A stretch of 8,391 nt of DNA, taken from assembly GCA_964527315.1 (NCBI GenBank), contig CAZGOQ010000095.1, forward strand, positions 1 to 8,391, given 5' to 3'. Below are positions 1 to 5,875 of the stretch, piece after piece; the first letter of the stretch is position 1; each line of letters begins with the position of its first letter. The position numbers and the translations under genes were made by a program. The notes under the pieces are model-generated. The model ran no database searches, was not told where the DNA came from, and saw nothing but the letters and a program-made list of their open reading frames with translations. This stretch comes from HGM13006 sp964527315 (GTDB lineage Bacteria > Bacillota > Clostridia > Oscillospirales > Oscillospiraceae).

Positions 1-37
1 AAATCCTCCAAAGCAGTGAATTTTGGAAAAATAACAG

Positions 38-66
38 TTGCCCTTCCGGGAATTTTGTACTAAAAT
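38..66 (+). promoter_or_regulatory. Predicted sigma-A promoter of ackA
   Basis: The sequence shows TTGCCC (38-43) as a -35 box (4 of 6 matches to TTGACA) and TAAAAT (61-66) as a -10 box (5 of 6 matches to TATAAT), separated by exactly 17 nt. Transcription would start near 73, giving a leader of about 75 nt before the ackA ATG. A hairpin begins almost at the predicted 5' end. Assignment as a housekeeping promoter is inference from box matches and spacing. Confidence 0.6.
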
Positions 67-78
67 AAAAAAAGTTCC

Positions 79-112
79 ATGCGCTGTTTATTGTACTTGG
101 GAAACAGCGCAT
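79..112 (+). promoter_or_regulatory. Perfect 11-bp hairpin in the ackA leader
   Basis: ATGCGCTGTTT (79-89) is the exact reverse complement of AAACAGCGCAT (102-112), with a 12-nt loop. It lies just after the predicted transcription start and 36 nt before the ackA start codon. On the + strand no clean T-run follows, so it is not an obvious terminator for + transcripts. On the - strand it is followed by an A/T-rich run (61-75 read as Ts) and could stop antisense transcription. A 5' stabilising or regulatory hairpin is the other possibility. Confidence 0.5.
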
Positions 113-148
113 TTGCAAGAAATACTTTACTTTTTAGGAGATGACATC

Positions 149-1348
149 ATGAATGTATTAGTGATCAATGCCGGAAGTTCTTCCCTGAAATATCAGCTGA
201 TGAATCCGGCAAACGGTGATCTGCTGGCCAAGGGCCTTTGCGAACGCATTGGTATCGACGGTAAATTTACCTACAAGCCTCAGGCAGCGGGCAAGAAGGT
301 CCTGGACGCGGTAGATGTGGCAATGCCCACCCATGCAGAAGCCATTGCTGCTGTGCTCGACGCGCTGGTGGACCCCACGAATGGCGTCATTGCGTCCATG
401 AAGGAAATCGACGCGGTGGGCCATCGCGTGGTCCATGGCGGCGAGAAGTTCGCTTCCTCTGTGGTCATTACCGACGAGGTCATGGCTGCCATTGAGGAGT
501 GCAACCCCCTTGCGCCCTTGCACAACCCTGCCAACATCATCGGCATCAAAGCCTGTCAGGAGAAAATGCCCGGCGTTCCCATGGTGGCGGTTTTTGATAC
601 GGCGTTCCATCAGACAATGCCCGCCAAGGCATACACCTACGCCATCCCCTATGAATACTATGAGAAGGATAAAATGCGCCGCTATGGCTTCCACGGCACC
701 TCTCACCGCTATGTGTCCCAGCGCTGCGCCGAAATTCTCGGCAAGCCTATCGAACAGTTGAAGATTGTCTCCTGCCATCTGGGCAACGGTTCTTCCATTA
801 CCGCTGTGGACGGAGGCAAGAGCGTGGACACCTCCATGGGCCTGACGCCGCTGGCCGGTCTTCCCATGGGCACCCGCAGTGGCGACATGGACGCCGGTAT
901 CATGGAATATATCATGAAGAAGTATGATATGTCCATGGCGGATATGATGACCACCCTGAACAAGAAGTCCGGCGTGCTGGGCATCTCCGGCGTGTCCTCC
1001 GACTTCCGTGATCTGGATGACGCCGCCGCCAAGGGCAACAAGCGTGCCGCTCTGGCCGTTGAGGTCTTTGAGTACGGCGTTCGCAAGATGATTGCCGAGT
1101 ACGCTGCGGCAATGGGCGGCGTAGACGCGGTGATCTTCACCGCCGGCGTGGGCGAGAACTCCGCCGATATGCGTTTGAATTTTGTCAAGGGCCTGGAGTT
1201 CATGGGCATCGAGATCGACCCTGAGAAGAACAAGGTTCGGGGCGAGGAACGCATTGTCTCTCCCGACGGCGCAAAGGTCAAGGTTCTGGTGATCCCCACT
1301 AACGAGGAACTGATGATCGCAAAGGATACCGCCGAACTGGTCGGCTGA
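149..1348 (+). CDS. ackA: Acetate kinase
   Basis: This is a 399-residue cytoplasmic acetate kinase, which catalyses acetyl phosphate + ADP = acetate + ATP, the last step of the Pta-AckA fermentation pathway. The length is typical for the family. Visible hallmarks are the N-terminal phosphate loop INAGSSSLKY (6-15), the substrate-pocket arginine in VGHRVVHGGEKF (R93), FDTAFH (149-154), the signature YGFHGTSHRYV (179-189, with H182), HLGNGSS (210-216), the catalytic arginine in MGTRSGDMD (R243), and the metal/nucleotide-site TNEE near the C terminus (384-387). The ATG at 149 is chosen because the family starts at MxVLVINAGSSS and TAGGAG (135-140) sits 8 nt upstream. The frame stays open back to 38, but that extension is non-conserved and would contain the leader hairpin and half the promoter. 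No pta is visible nearby. A strong terminator ends the transcript. Confidence 0.97.
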   Translation: MNVLVINAGSSSLKYQLMNPANGDLLAKGLCERIGIDGKFTYKPQAAGKKVLDAVDVAMPTHAEAIAAVLDALVDPTNGVIASMKEIDAVGHRVVHGGEKFASSVVITDEVMAAIEECNPLAPLHNPANIIGIKACQEKMPGVPMVAVFDTAFHQTMPAKAYTYAIPYEYYEKDKMRRYGFHGTSHRYVSQRCAEILGKPIEQLKIVSCHLGNGSSITAVDGGKSVDTSMGLTPLAGLPMGTRSGDMDAGIMEYIMKKYDMSMADMMTTLNKKSGVLGISGVSSDFRDLDDAAAKGNKRAALAVEVFEYGVRKMIAEYAAAMGGVDAVIFTAGVGENSADMRLNFVKGLEFMGIEIDPEKNKVRGEERIVSPDGAKVKVLVIPTNEELMIAKDTAELVG

Positions 1349-1371
1349 TTTCTTCAAAACAACGAAAAAAG

Positions 1372-1406
1372 CAGCCCGGAAACCTCATCCATCGGTTTCC
1401 GGGCTG
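1372..1406. terminator. Bidirectional intrinsic terminator between ackA and the lipoprotein gene
   Basis: CAGCCCGGAAACC (1372-1384) pairs perfectly with GGTTTCCGGGCTG (1394-1406), a 13-bp stem with a 9-nt loop. On the - strand the stem is followed by a six-T run and further Ts (1370 back to 1357), an excellent terminator for the lipoprotein gene. On the + strand it is followed by the weaker TGTTATTT, adequate for ackA, which ends 23 nt upstream. Confidence 0.9.
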
Positions 1407-1412
1407 TGTTAT

Positions 1413-1769
1413 TTAATAGTCGCTTTTTATATACGTAATTTCATTTCCTCTCCAGTCAATACAAAGCTCGCTACTAGTTAATGTTATAATTTCACCTGTA
1501 TAAACTGGTGCTGGATAGGTTTCTTGCTCCATCTTCAGGATGGTTCCGTTTACAATCGCCCAACTTCCGTAATCATCATCATTCTCAAATGTGCCATCGT
1601 CATAAAAAATGTAATCGTTACCTCCGCCTTCGGGATGCCACCTTCCTATTATGAGTTCCTGATAGTTGGTATCTTTTGTATTTGTGCTGTCTGTTGCTGT
1701 AGTATCTCCACAGCCGCACAGTGACAATAGAATTACCGCTATCAGTAAAATACTCATGCCCTTTTTCAT
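1413..1769 (-). CDS. Small predicted lipoprotein with a lipocalin-like/DUF5640-type C-terminal region
   Basis: This 118-residue protein is probably exported and lipid-anchored. It has a Lys-Lys N terminus, a hydrophobic core (about 6-17) and a lipobox LCGC ending at Cys20. A Ser/Thr/Asp-rich linker (21-36) follows. The rest (about 38-116) carries a pattern seen in small lipocalin-like domains: IIGRWHPEG, then IFYDDGTF, then GSWAIVNGTILKM, and beta-strand-like stretches to the end. The ATG at 1769 is preferred because an AAGGG (1779-1783) lies about 9 nt upstream. An in-frame TTG at 1778 would add three residues but would overlap that site. The gene is more AT-rich than ackA or the spoIIIA genes, which suggests an accessory gene. 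It converges on ackA and shares its terminator. The function is unknown; the domain name is a pattern-level judgement. Confidence 0.8.
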   Translation of the reverse strand: MKKGMSILLIAVILLSLCGCGDTTATDSTNTKDTNYQELIIGRWHPEGGGNDYIFYDDGTFENDDDYGSWAIVNGTILKMEQETYPAPVYTGEIITLTSSELCIDWRGNEITYIKSDY

Positions 1770-1802
1770 GGTTTTCAACCCTTTCTTTTTGTATGTACAT
1801 TT

Positions 1803-1808
1803 ATTATA
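1803..1808 (-). promoter_or_regulatory. Consensus -10 box of the lipoprotein gene
   Basis: Read on the - strand, 1808-1803 is a perfect TATAAT. It places a transcription start near 1796 and a leader of roughly 27 nt before the ATG at 1769. The expected -35 position (about 1826-1831) lies inside the run of Ns, so the promoter cannot be completed from this window. Confidence 0.5.
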
Positions 1809-1821
1809 GTAAATATATTTA

Positions 1822-1921
1822 NNNNNNNNNNNNNNNNNNNNNNNNNNNNNNNNNNNNNNNNNNNNNNNNNNNNNNNNNNNNNNNNNNNNNNNNNNNNNNN
1901 NNNNNNNNNNNNNNNNNNNNN
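1822..1921. other. Assembly gap (100 Ns)
   Basis: Exactly 100 unresolved bases. A round number of this kind is normally a scaffolding placeholder of unknown real length. It hides the -35 region of the lipoprotein gene and everything upstream of the helix-turn-helix gene, so any gene between them is invisible here. Confidence 0.98.
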
Positions 1922-1925
1922 GCAG

Positions 1926-2186
1926 ATGCTTACCTATATTGAGAAACTAAAAGGCTTGCGTGAAGATAATGATTTGACGCAAACCCAGATTGCTTATGTT
2001 CTTGGTACCTCACAGACTATGTATGCCCGATATGAAAGAGGTGCTAACGAACTACCTATGCGGCACTTTATTACTTTGTGCAAATTCTATAATGTTTCCG
2101 CAGACGACTTACTGTCAATTTCTGCGGACTCCCACAGAAAACGAGGAAAAGCGGCCTACATTCCGAGCGGTTCCATGGCGGATTAA
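1926..2186 (+). CDS. XRE-family helix-turn-helix transcriptional regulator (5' end may be lost in the gap)
   Basis: This 86-residue predicted DNA-binding protein has one Cro/C1-type helix-turn-helix at about residues 6-64. LKGLREDNDLTQTQIAYVLG holds helices 1 and 2, SQTMYARYERGANELP holds the recognition helix and following turn, and FITLCKFYNVSADDLL is the typical closing helix. The short tail (65-86) is basic then polar and has no domain I recognise. The ATG at 1926 gives a normal-looking family N terminus. Only four known bases precede it, so no ribosome binding site can be seen and a start inside the gap is possible. The AT-rich composition resembles the lipoprotein gene and suggests accessory DNA. 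Such one-domain regulators often control a neighbouring gene, here perhaps something inside the gap. It is transcribed towards spoIIIA but separated from it by a strong terminator. Confidence 0.85.
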   Translation: MLTYIEKLKGLREDNDLTQTQIAYVLGTSQTMYARYERGANELPMRHFITLCKFYNVSADDLLSISADSHRKRGKAAYIPSGSMAD

Positions 2187-2218
2187 AAGCTGCTGCTGAA
2201 AAACTCTCAACGAAATAT

Positions 2219-2257
2219 CGGCGCACCAAAGAGGTTTCTTTTGCCTTTGGTGCGCCG
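2219..2257 (+). terminator. Intrinsic terminator after the helix-turn-helix gene
   Basis: CGGCGCACCAAAG (2219-2231) pairs perfectly with CTTTGGTGCGCCG (2245-2257), a 13-bp stem with a 13-nt loop. A T-rich tail follows directly (TTTCTATTT from 2258). It starts about 30 nt after the regulator's stop codon and insulates the sporulation operon from upstream transcription. Confidence 0.9.
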
Positions 2258-2265
2258 TTTCTATT

Positions 2266-2294
2266 TCATATTTTTCCCTGTCCGCTCATAGTCT
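2266..2294 (+). promoter_or_regulatory. Candidate sigma-E promoter of the spoIIIA operon
   Basis: TCATATT (2266-2272) fully matches the known Bacillus sigma-E -35 pattern (K-M-ATATT). After a 14-nt spacer, the usual spacing, CATAGTCT (2287-2294) keeps the CATA core and final T of the -10 pattern CATACA-T. Transcription would begin near 2301, just ahead of the AGGAGG at 2302-2307, giving a very short leader. The -35 lies in the T-rich tail of the upstream terminator. Mother-cell sigma-E control of spoIIIA is established in B. subtilis; its use here is inference. Confidence 0.6.
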
Positions 2295-2315
2295 GTAGGG
2301 CAGGAGGCGAAACAA

Positions 2316-3356
2316 ATGAAGCTAAATACACTGCCGCCCCGCATTCAACGGGCGCTGGACGAGCTGTCACCGGGGCGGAGCCGGGCGCTGAATGAACTGC
2401 GGTTCCGAAAGGGCCAGAATGTGACGCTGATATTTCCCCATGGTCAGGAATTGCTGACGGAGGGGGGAAGAAGCATCCCGGTGACGGACAGGCTCCTGAA
2501 GGAACTGCTGGACCGTGCTACGAATTTTTCTCCCTACGCTCTGCGATTGGAGGAGACGGGACTGTATCTCCCGCTGGAACAGGGTTGCCGAATGGGATTA
2601 TGCGGAGAAGCGGTCATGCGGGACGGGAAACTGCATGGCATCAAAACCCTTTCCTCTGTGGCCATTCGCATTGCCAGAGAACACCGGGGCGCGGCGGTTC
2701 AGGCGGCAAACCGGCTGATCCATCCCAGCAGTGTGGCGTCGGCGTTGATCGTCTCGCCGCCGGGGGGCGGGAAAACCACGTTCCTCCGGGATCTGGTGCG
2801 GCTGATCAGTGAAAAGGGCTTTCGAGTCAGCGTGGTGGACGAACGAAGAGAACTGGGCGCGTTGCAGGATGGCATTCCAACGCTGGACCTCGGCCCTTCT
2901 ACAGATATCCTCTCCGGCTGCCCGAAGGCCCAGGCTATCCCGCTTCTGATTCGGGTGATGAACCCGCAGGTACTGGCACTGGATGAGTTGGGCGGAAAGG
3001 AGGAATTGAATGCGGCCAGGAACGCATCTTTTTCCGGCGTTGCCCTGCTGGCCACAGCGCATGGGAACAGTCTGAGATCGCTGTTGGCCCGGCCCGGCTA
3101 TCGGGAGTTGATCCGAGCCGGAGCCTTCGAATGGTGTATCACGTTGGAACAGGGACATATCTTTCGTATGGAAAGGCTGAAAATATATGAAAATTCTGGG
3201 GGCGGCATTTGTGACGCTGGCGTCACTGATGGTGGGCTGGTCGGCCCGTCAAAGTCTGAGCCGACGGCTCGATCTGCTGAGACAGCTTCGGCTGGCGTTG
3301 GAACTGATGCAGTCAGAGATGGAACTGAATATGGTCTCCGTGCCAGAACTGTTTGA
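2316..3356 (+). CDS. spoIIIAA: Stage III sporulation protein AA, secretion-type ATPase (C terminus overextended)
   Basis: SpoIIIAA is the mother-cell cytoplasmic ATPase of the SpoIIIA-SpoIIQ channel and resembles type II/IV secretion ATPases. The ATG at 2316 has AGGAGG (2302-2307) 8 nt upstream. Residues about 1-130 form the N-terminal region. The Walker A loop SPPGGGKTT is at about 147-155 with Lys153, VVDERRELG follows at about 173-181, and the Walker B VLALDELGG is at 219-227 (Asp223, Glu224). ATAHG at about 247-251 is a further conserved element. Family similarity appears to end near residue 290 (FRMERLKIY), where spoIIIAB begins. The frame stays open for about 56 more codons, giving 346 residues against 307 in B. 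subtilis as I recall it. That tail is Gly/Ser/Thr-rich and looks like an out-of-frame reading of spoIIIAB. Either the ancestral stop was lost or a frameshift is present. The ATPase identity is secure; the C-terminal boundary is not. Confidence 0.93.
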   Translation: MKLNTLPPRIQRALDELSPGRSRALNELRFRKGQNVTLIFPHGQELLTEGGRSIPVTDRLLKELLDRATNFSPYALRLEETGLYLPLEQGCRMGLCGEAVMRDGKLHGIKTLSSVAIRIAREHRGAAVQAANRLIHPSSVASALIVSPPGGGKTTFLRDLVRLISEKGFRVSVVDERRELGALQDGIPTLDLGPSTDILSGCPKAQAIPLLIRVMNPQVLALDELGGKEELNAARNASFSGVALLATAHGNSLRSLLARPGYRELIRAGAFEWCITLEQGHIFRMERLKIYENSGGGICDAGVTDGGLVGPSKSEPTARSAETASAGVGTDAVRDGTEYGLRARTV

Positions 3357-3696
3357 TACGGTCGGACGGCATTTGGGCGGCGGACTGGGGGAACTTTTGA
3401 CGGGAACCGGCGTGCAGATGGAGGCGGTTCGGGGCCGTCCGCCCATTACGGCCATGAAACTTCAACTGGAACAGCAGACGCCCCTGTTGGAAAAGGAGGA
3501 AGAGGGACTGCTCTTGGAACTCAGTACAGCGCTGGGACGGTATGATCTGGACGGACAAGCCCGAGCGCTGGAACTCTATAAGCGCCGAACAGACGATCTG
3601 ATTGCGGAAGCGGAAATGATAAAAAAACAAAAGGCCAGGGCCTGGATGACAGCGTCTGTCTGCACAGGCCTGGCGCTCGTCGTGATCTTGCTGTGA
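3187..3696 (+). CDS. spoIIIAB: Stage III sporulation protein AB
   Basis: This 169-residue inner-membrane protein belongs to the SpoIIIA channel and resembles GspF-type secretion platform proteins (known for the family). It has a hydrophobic N-terminal segment (about 3-19, MKILGAAFVTLASLMVGW) and a long amphipathic helical region starting at about residue 22 (RLDLLRQLRLALELMQSEM). The family motif LGRYDLDGQ lies at 116-124 and a C-terminal membrane segment at about 152-169. The ATG at 3187 matches the conserved N terminus, with GGAAAGG (3170-3176) 10 nt upstream. It overlaps the open end of the spoIIIAA frame by 170 nt, although its own start sits in an ATGA whose TGA would be the natural spoIIIAA stop in another frame. 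Confidence 0.94.
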   Translation: MKILGAAFVTLASLMVGWSARQSLSRRLDLLRQLRLALELMQSEMELNMVSVPELFDTVGRHLGGGLGELLTGTGVQMEAVRGRPPITAMKLQLEQQTPLLEKEEEGLLLELSTALGRYDLDGQARALELYKRRTDDLIAEAEMIKKQKARAWMTASVCTGLALVVILL

Positions 3697-3704
3697 GGAT
3701 TTTT

Positions 3705-3899
3705 ATGGAAATTGATCTGATATTCAAAATTGCCGCCGTGGGCATCATTGTCTCTATCCTCAATCAGGTGCTGGTGCGCTCCGGCAGGGAGGAACAGGCT
3801 ACCATGACGACACTGGCGGGTCTGGTAGTGGTTTTAATGATTTTGGTGGAAAAGATCGCGGAGTTATTTGATTTGGTAAAGACGCTGTTTCAGTTCTGA
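3705..3899 (+). CDS. spoIIIAC: Stage III sporulation protein AC
   Basis: This very small integral membrane protein (64 residues; B. subtilis homologue about 68) of the SpoIIIA complex has two membrane segments, about 6-24 and 37-57. The connecting loop carries RSGREEQAT. The ATG at 3705 gives the family-like start MEIDLIFKIAAVGI and has GTGAGGA (3693-3699) at a suitable distance. An in-frame GTG at 3693 is possible but would use the ribosome binding site itself as coding sequence. It starts 8 nt after the spoIIIAB stop, and its TGA shares one base with the next gene's ATG, so translation is probably coupled. Confidence 0.92.
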   Translation: MEIDLIFKIAAVGIIVSILNQVLVRSGREEQATMTTLAGLVVVLMILVEKIAELFDLVKTLFQF

Positions 3900-4279
3900 T
3901 GGAGATGGTCGTAAAATGTGCCGGCGTGGCAGTGATCGGGGCATTGCTGGCTCTTTGCAGCAGGAAGCAGGAATTTTCGATTCTGGTTTCGATCGGCGCA
4001 GTGCTGCTGGTTGCCGGCATGGCGATGACCATGCTGCGTCCGGTGCTCAGTTTTGTGGACACACTCAAGACAGCGGCGGGACTGGGAGAGGGAACGGTGG
4101 CGCCGGTGCTCAAAGCGCTGACCATTGGATTTTTGACCGGGATCGGGGCGAATCTCTGCGAGGACGCGGGAGAAGCGGCCATCGGCGCAGTTCTGAAAAT
4201 GGCGGGCGGGATCGGCGCGGTATATGTACTGCTGCCGCTGATGGAGAGCCTGCTGGAATTGCTGGAGCAGATGCTGTAG
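3899..4279 (+). CDS. spoIIIAD: Stage III sporulation protein AD
   Basis: This 126-residue polytopic membrane protein belongs to the SpoIIIA channel and is related to SpoIIIAC in its N-terminal half. Hydrophobic segments appear at about 4-20, 27-50, 70-85 and 100-118. The conserved-looking stretch GANLCEDAGEAAIGAVLKMAG (83-103) is the clearest family marker. The start codon overlaps the spoIIIAC stop by one base (TGATG), the usual coupled arrangement. The length is close to the B. subtilis protein (about 133). It ends 37 nt before spoIIIAE, the largest gap within AA-AF. Confidence 0.93.
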   Translation: MEMVVKCAGVAVIGALLALCSRKQEFSILVSIGAVLLVAGMAMTMLRPVLSFVDTLKTAAGLGEGTVAPVLKALTIGFLTGIGANLCEDAGEAAIGAVLKMAGGIGAVYVLLPLMESLLELLEQML

Positions 4280-4316
4280 ACCTTTACAAAAGAGAGAAAG
4301 GGGAGCGGGACATATT

Positions 4317-5408
4317 ATGCGGAAACTCTTTCTGATCCTCCTGCTGGCGCTGCTGCTGTCGCCATGTGTTCATGCACAGGACGTTATAGAGCGGGAATAT
4401 GCGATGTTTGGAGCGGGACAGCTGCAGGAGACGCTGCCGGAAGCGGTCAGGAGTGAACTGGGGCGACTGGAGGATATGGAAACCAGCGGCGATTTTGTCA
4501 GTGGACTCAGCAGCCTGCTGTCTGGCGCGGGGAAAGACAATGTGGGAAGGCTGAAGGCATCACTCGGCCTGTGCCTTTCCATTTTTGCAGTGGTTATGCT
4601 GGCGGCGGTACTCCGGGGCCTGGGGCAAGATACCGGTGTGATAGAACTGGCGGCTACGCTCAGCATTGCGATGATCTGTTTTGGACAGATCTCCGGATTT
4701 TTCACAAGGACGGCGGAGACGGTGGACGCTATGTCCGTTTTTTCGGCAGGTCTGTTTTCCTCTCTGGCGGCGGCCACAGCAGCTACCGGCGCGGCGGGAA
4801 CTTCCGCAGCCCTTTATGGCGTGACTGCCGCGGTGTGCAGCGTCCTGACCAGAGCGCTGGATCTGGTGCTGCTCCCCGCCATATCCTGTTATATGGCGCT
4901 GACCACAGCAAATTATGCGGTAGGAGATGGAAGTCTTCAAATGGCAGCCGATACGCTGAAACAACTCCTGACCGGCGCACTGAAATTTTCAATCATCGGG
5001 TTTACTGCCTTTCTTTCCCTGACCGGCGTTGTCAGCGGTAGTGCGGACTCCGCCGCCATCCGGGCGGCGAAGCTGACACTCTCCACAACGGTGCCGGTGG
5101 TGGGCAGCATCATTGCCGATGCGTCGGAGACGCTGCTGGTCAGCGCCGGGATGGTGCGGAATTCTCTGGGTATCTTTGGACTTTTGGGCGTTCTGGCGGT
5201 GAGCATTGGGCCGTTTCTGGAAACCGGGGTCAGCTATTTGCTGCTCAAATGCACAGCGGCGGCTTCGGCGGCCACTGGAGAAAAATACCTCTCTGGTCTG
5301 ATTTCTGCCATGGCGGGGGCCATTGGACTGATCACCGCGATCACAGGGACTTGCGCGTTCCTGCTGCTCATCGGCTGCGTCTGCTTTATGAAGGTGTCCA
5401 TTCCATGA
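4317..5408 (+). CDS. spoIIIAE: Stage III sporulation protein AE
   Basis: SpoIIIAE is the largest membrane component of the SpoIIIA channel (363 residues here). The N terminus is a signal-peptide-like sequence (1-20, a Leu-rich core ending in HA before Gln21). A short extracytoplasmic region rich in acidic residues follows (about 21-80). The rest is repeatedly hydrophobic, with likely membrane segments near 81-103, 109-130, 142-175, 180-200, 219-241, 283-312 and 331-358. An AAGGGGAG (4298-4305) precedes the ATG at 4317 with a slightly long spacing. The stop forms an ATGA overlap with spoIIIAF. Family identity rests on gene order, size and topology together with this hydrophobic pattern. Confidence 0.94.
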   Translation: MRKLFLILLLALLLSPCVHAQDVIEREYAMFGAGQLQETLPEAVRSELGRLEDMETSGDFVSGLSSLLSGAGKDNVGRLKASLGLCLSIFAVVMLAAVLRGLGQDTGVIELAATLSIAMICFGQISGFFTRTAETVDAMSVFSAGLFSSLAAATAATGAAGTSAALYGVTAAVCSVLTRALDLVLLPAISCYMALTTANYAVGDGSLQMAADTLKQLLTGALKFSIIGFTAFLSLTGVVSGSADSAAIRAAKLTLSTTVPVVGSIIADASETLLVSAGMVRNSLGIFGLLGVLAVSIGPFLETGVSYLLLKCTAAASAATGEKYLSGLISAMAGAIGLITAITGTCAFLLLIGCVCFMKVSIP

Positions 5409-5875
5409 AGGCATATCTGATAGGACTGACAGCGGCGGCAATTCTTGCGGCGCTGATCCGCCGGCTGGCGCCAAACAATGCCGCAGGGCGGGCGGCCCGA
5501 CTGGGAGCCGGACTGCTGATTCTGACGGCACTGCTCCGCCCTCTGGGGAAGATGGATCTGCTGACGGCGGCGGAGGAACTGGCGAAAAACGGCCTTTCCA
5601 ATCGGCTTTCGGCACAGCAGACCGATATGGCGGCCAATGAACTTTTGAAAGCGCTCATAACGGAGACAGCTGAAACATATATATTGGACAAAGCCCAAAC
5701 TCTGGGACTGAAAATCCAGGCGGAGGTCACAGTCAATGTTCTGGAGTATTATCCGGTGCCGTGGGCGGTGACCCTTCGGGGAGAAGCGGATCGGAATCAG
5801 CAAGATGCGCTGCAGACGTATATCTCTGAGCAGCTGGGGATTCCGGAGGAGAGACAGGAGTGGTTAGATATGTGA
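5405..5875 (+). CDS. spoIIIAF: Stage III sporulation protein AF
   Basis: This 156-residue protein is anchored by two N-terminal membrane segments (about 1-18 and 32-46, joined by a basic loop), followed by a soluble domain (about 50-156). The soluble part has a helical stretch (72-101) and a beta-alpha region (104-145) of the kind described as a ring-building motif in SpoIIIAF/AG homologues. The ATG at 5405 overlaps the spoIIIAE stop (ATGA). The frame is open further upstream, but those 52 codons read spoIIIAE out of frame. The gene ends within the spoIIIAG start region. A candidate internal sigma-E promoter lies inside it (5655-5683). Confidence 0.92.
   Translation: MKAYLIGLTAAAILAALIRRLAPNNAAGRAARLGAGLLILTALLRPLGKMDLLTAAEELAKNGLSNRLSAQQTDMAANELLKALITETAETYILDKAQTLGLKIQAEVTVNVLEYYPVPWAVTLRGEADRNQQDALQTYISEQLGIPEERQEWLDM
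5655..5683 (+). promoter_or_regulatory. Possible internal sigma-E promoter inside spoIIIAF
   Basis: TCATAAC (5655-5661), a partial match to the sigma-E -35 pattern with the central ATA, is followed after exactly 14 nt by CATATATA (5676-5683), which keeps CATA and an A at position 6 of the -10 pattern. It would start a transcript about 170 nt upstream of spoIIIAG. An essential internal promoter has been reported within the B. subtilis spoIIIA locus, as I recall. Chance is a serious alternative because the boxes are short. Confidence 0.25.

Noticed and set aside
38..148. N-terminal extension of ackA to the first in-frame ATG at 38.
   Set aside because: It would translate the promoter -10 box and the leader hairpin. 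Family members start at the MNVLVINAGSSS position, which has its own ribosome binding site.
158..1357. A 399-codon open frame on the minus strand opposite ackA.
   Set aside because: It is a codon-bias shadow of ackA: GC-rich, His/Gly-rich, no family motif, no ribosome binding site. The ackA motifs are unambiguous.
1721..1942. Plus-strand open frame running through the run of Ns.
   Set aside because: It exists only because unknown bases are not counted as stops. The known part is antisense to the lipoprotein signal peptide.
2598..3158. Minus-strand open frames opposite spoIIIAA (and similar ones opposite spoIIIAB, AD, AE and AF).
   Set aside because: They are shadows produced by GC-rich third positions, with low-complexity composition and no start signals, opposite genes with clear family identity.
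3693..3704. GTG at 3693 as the spoIIIAC start.
   Set aside because: This GTG is part of the GTGAGGA ribosome binding region. The ATG at 3705 gives the conserved N terminus.
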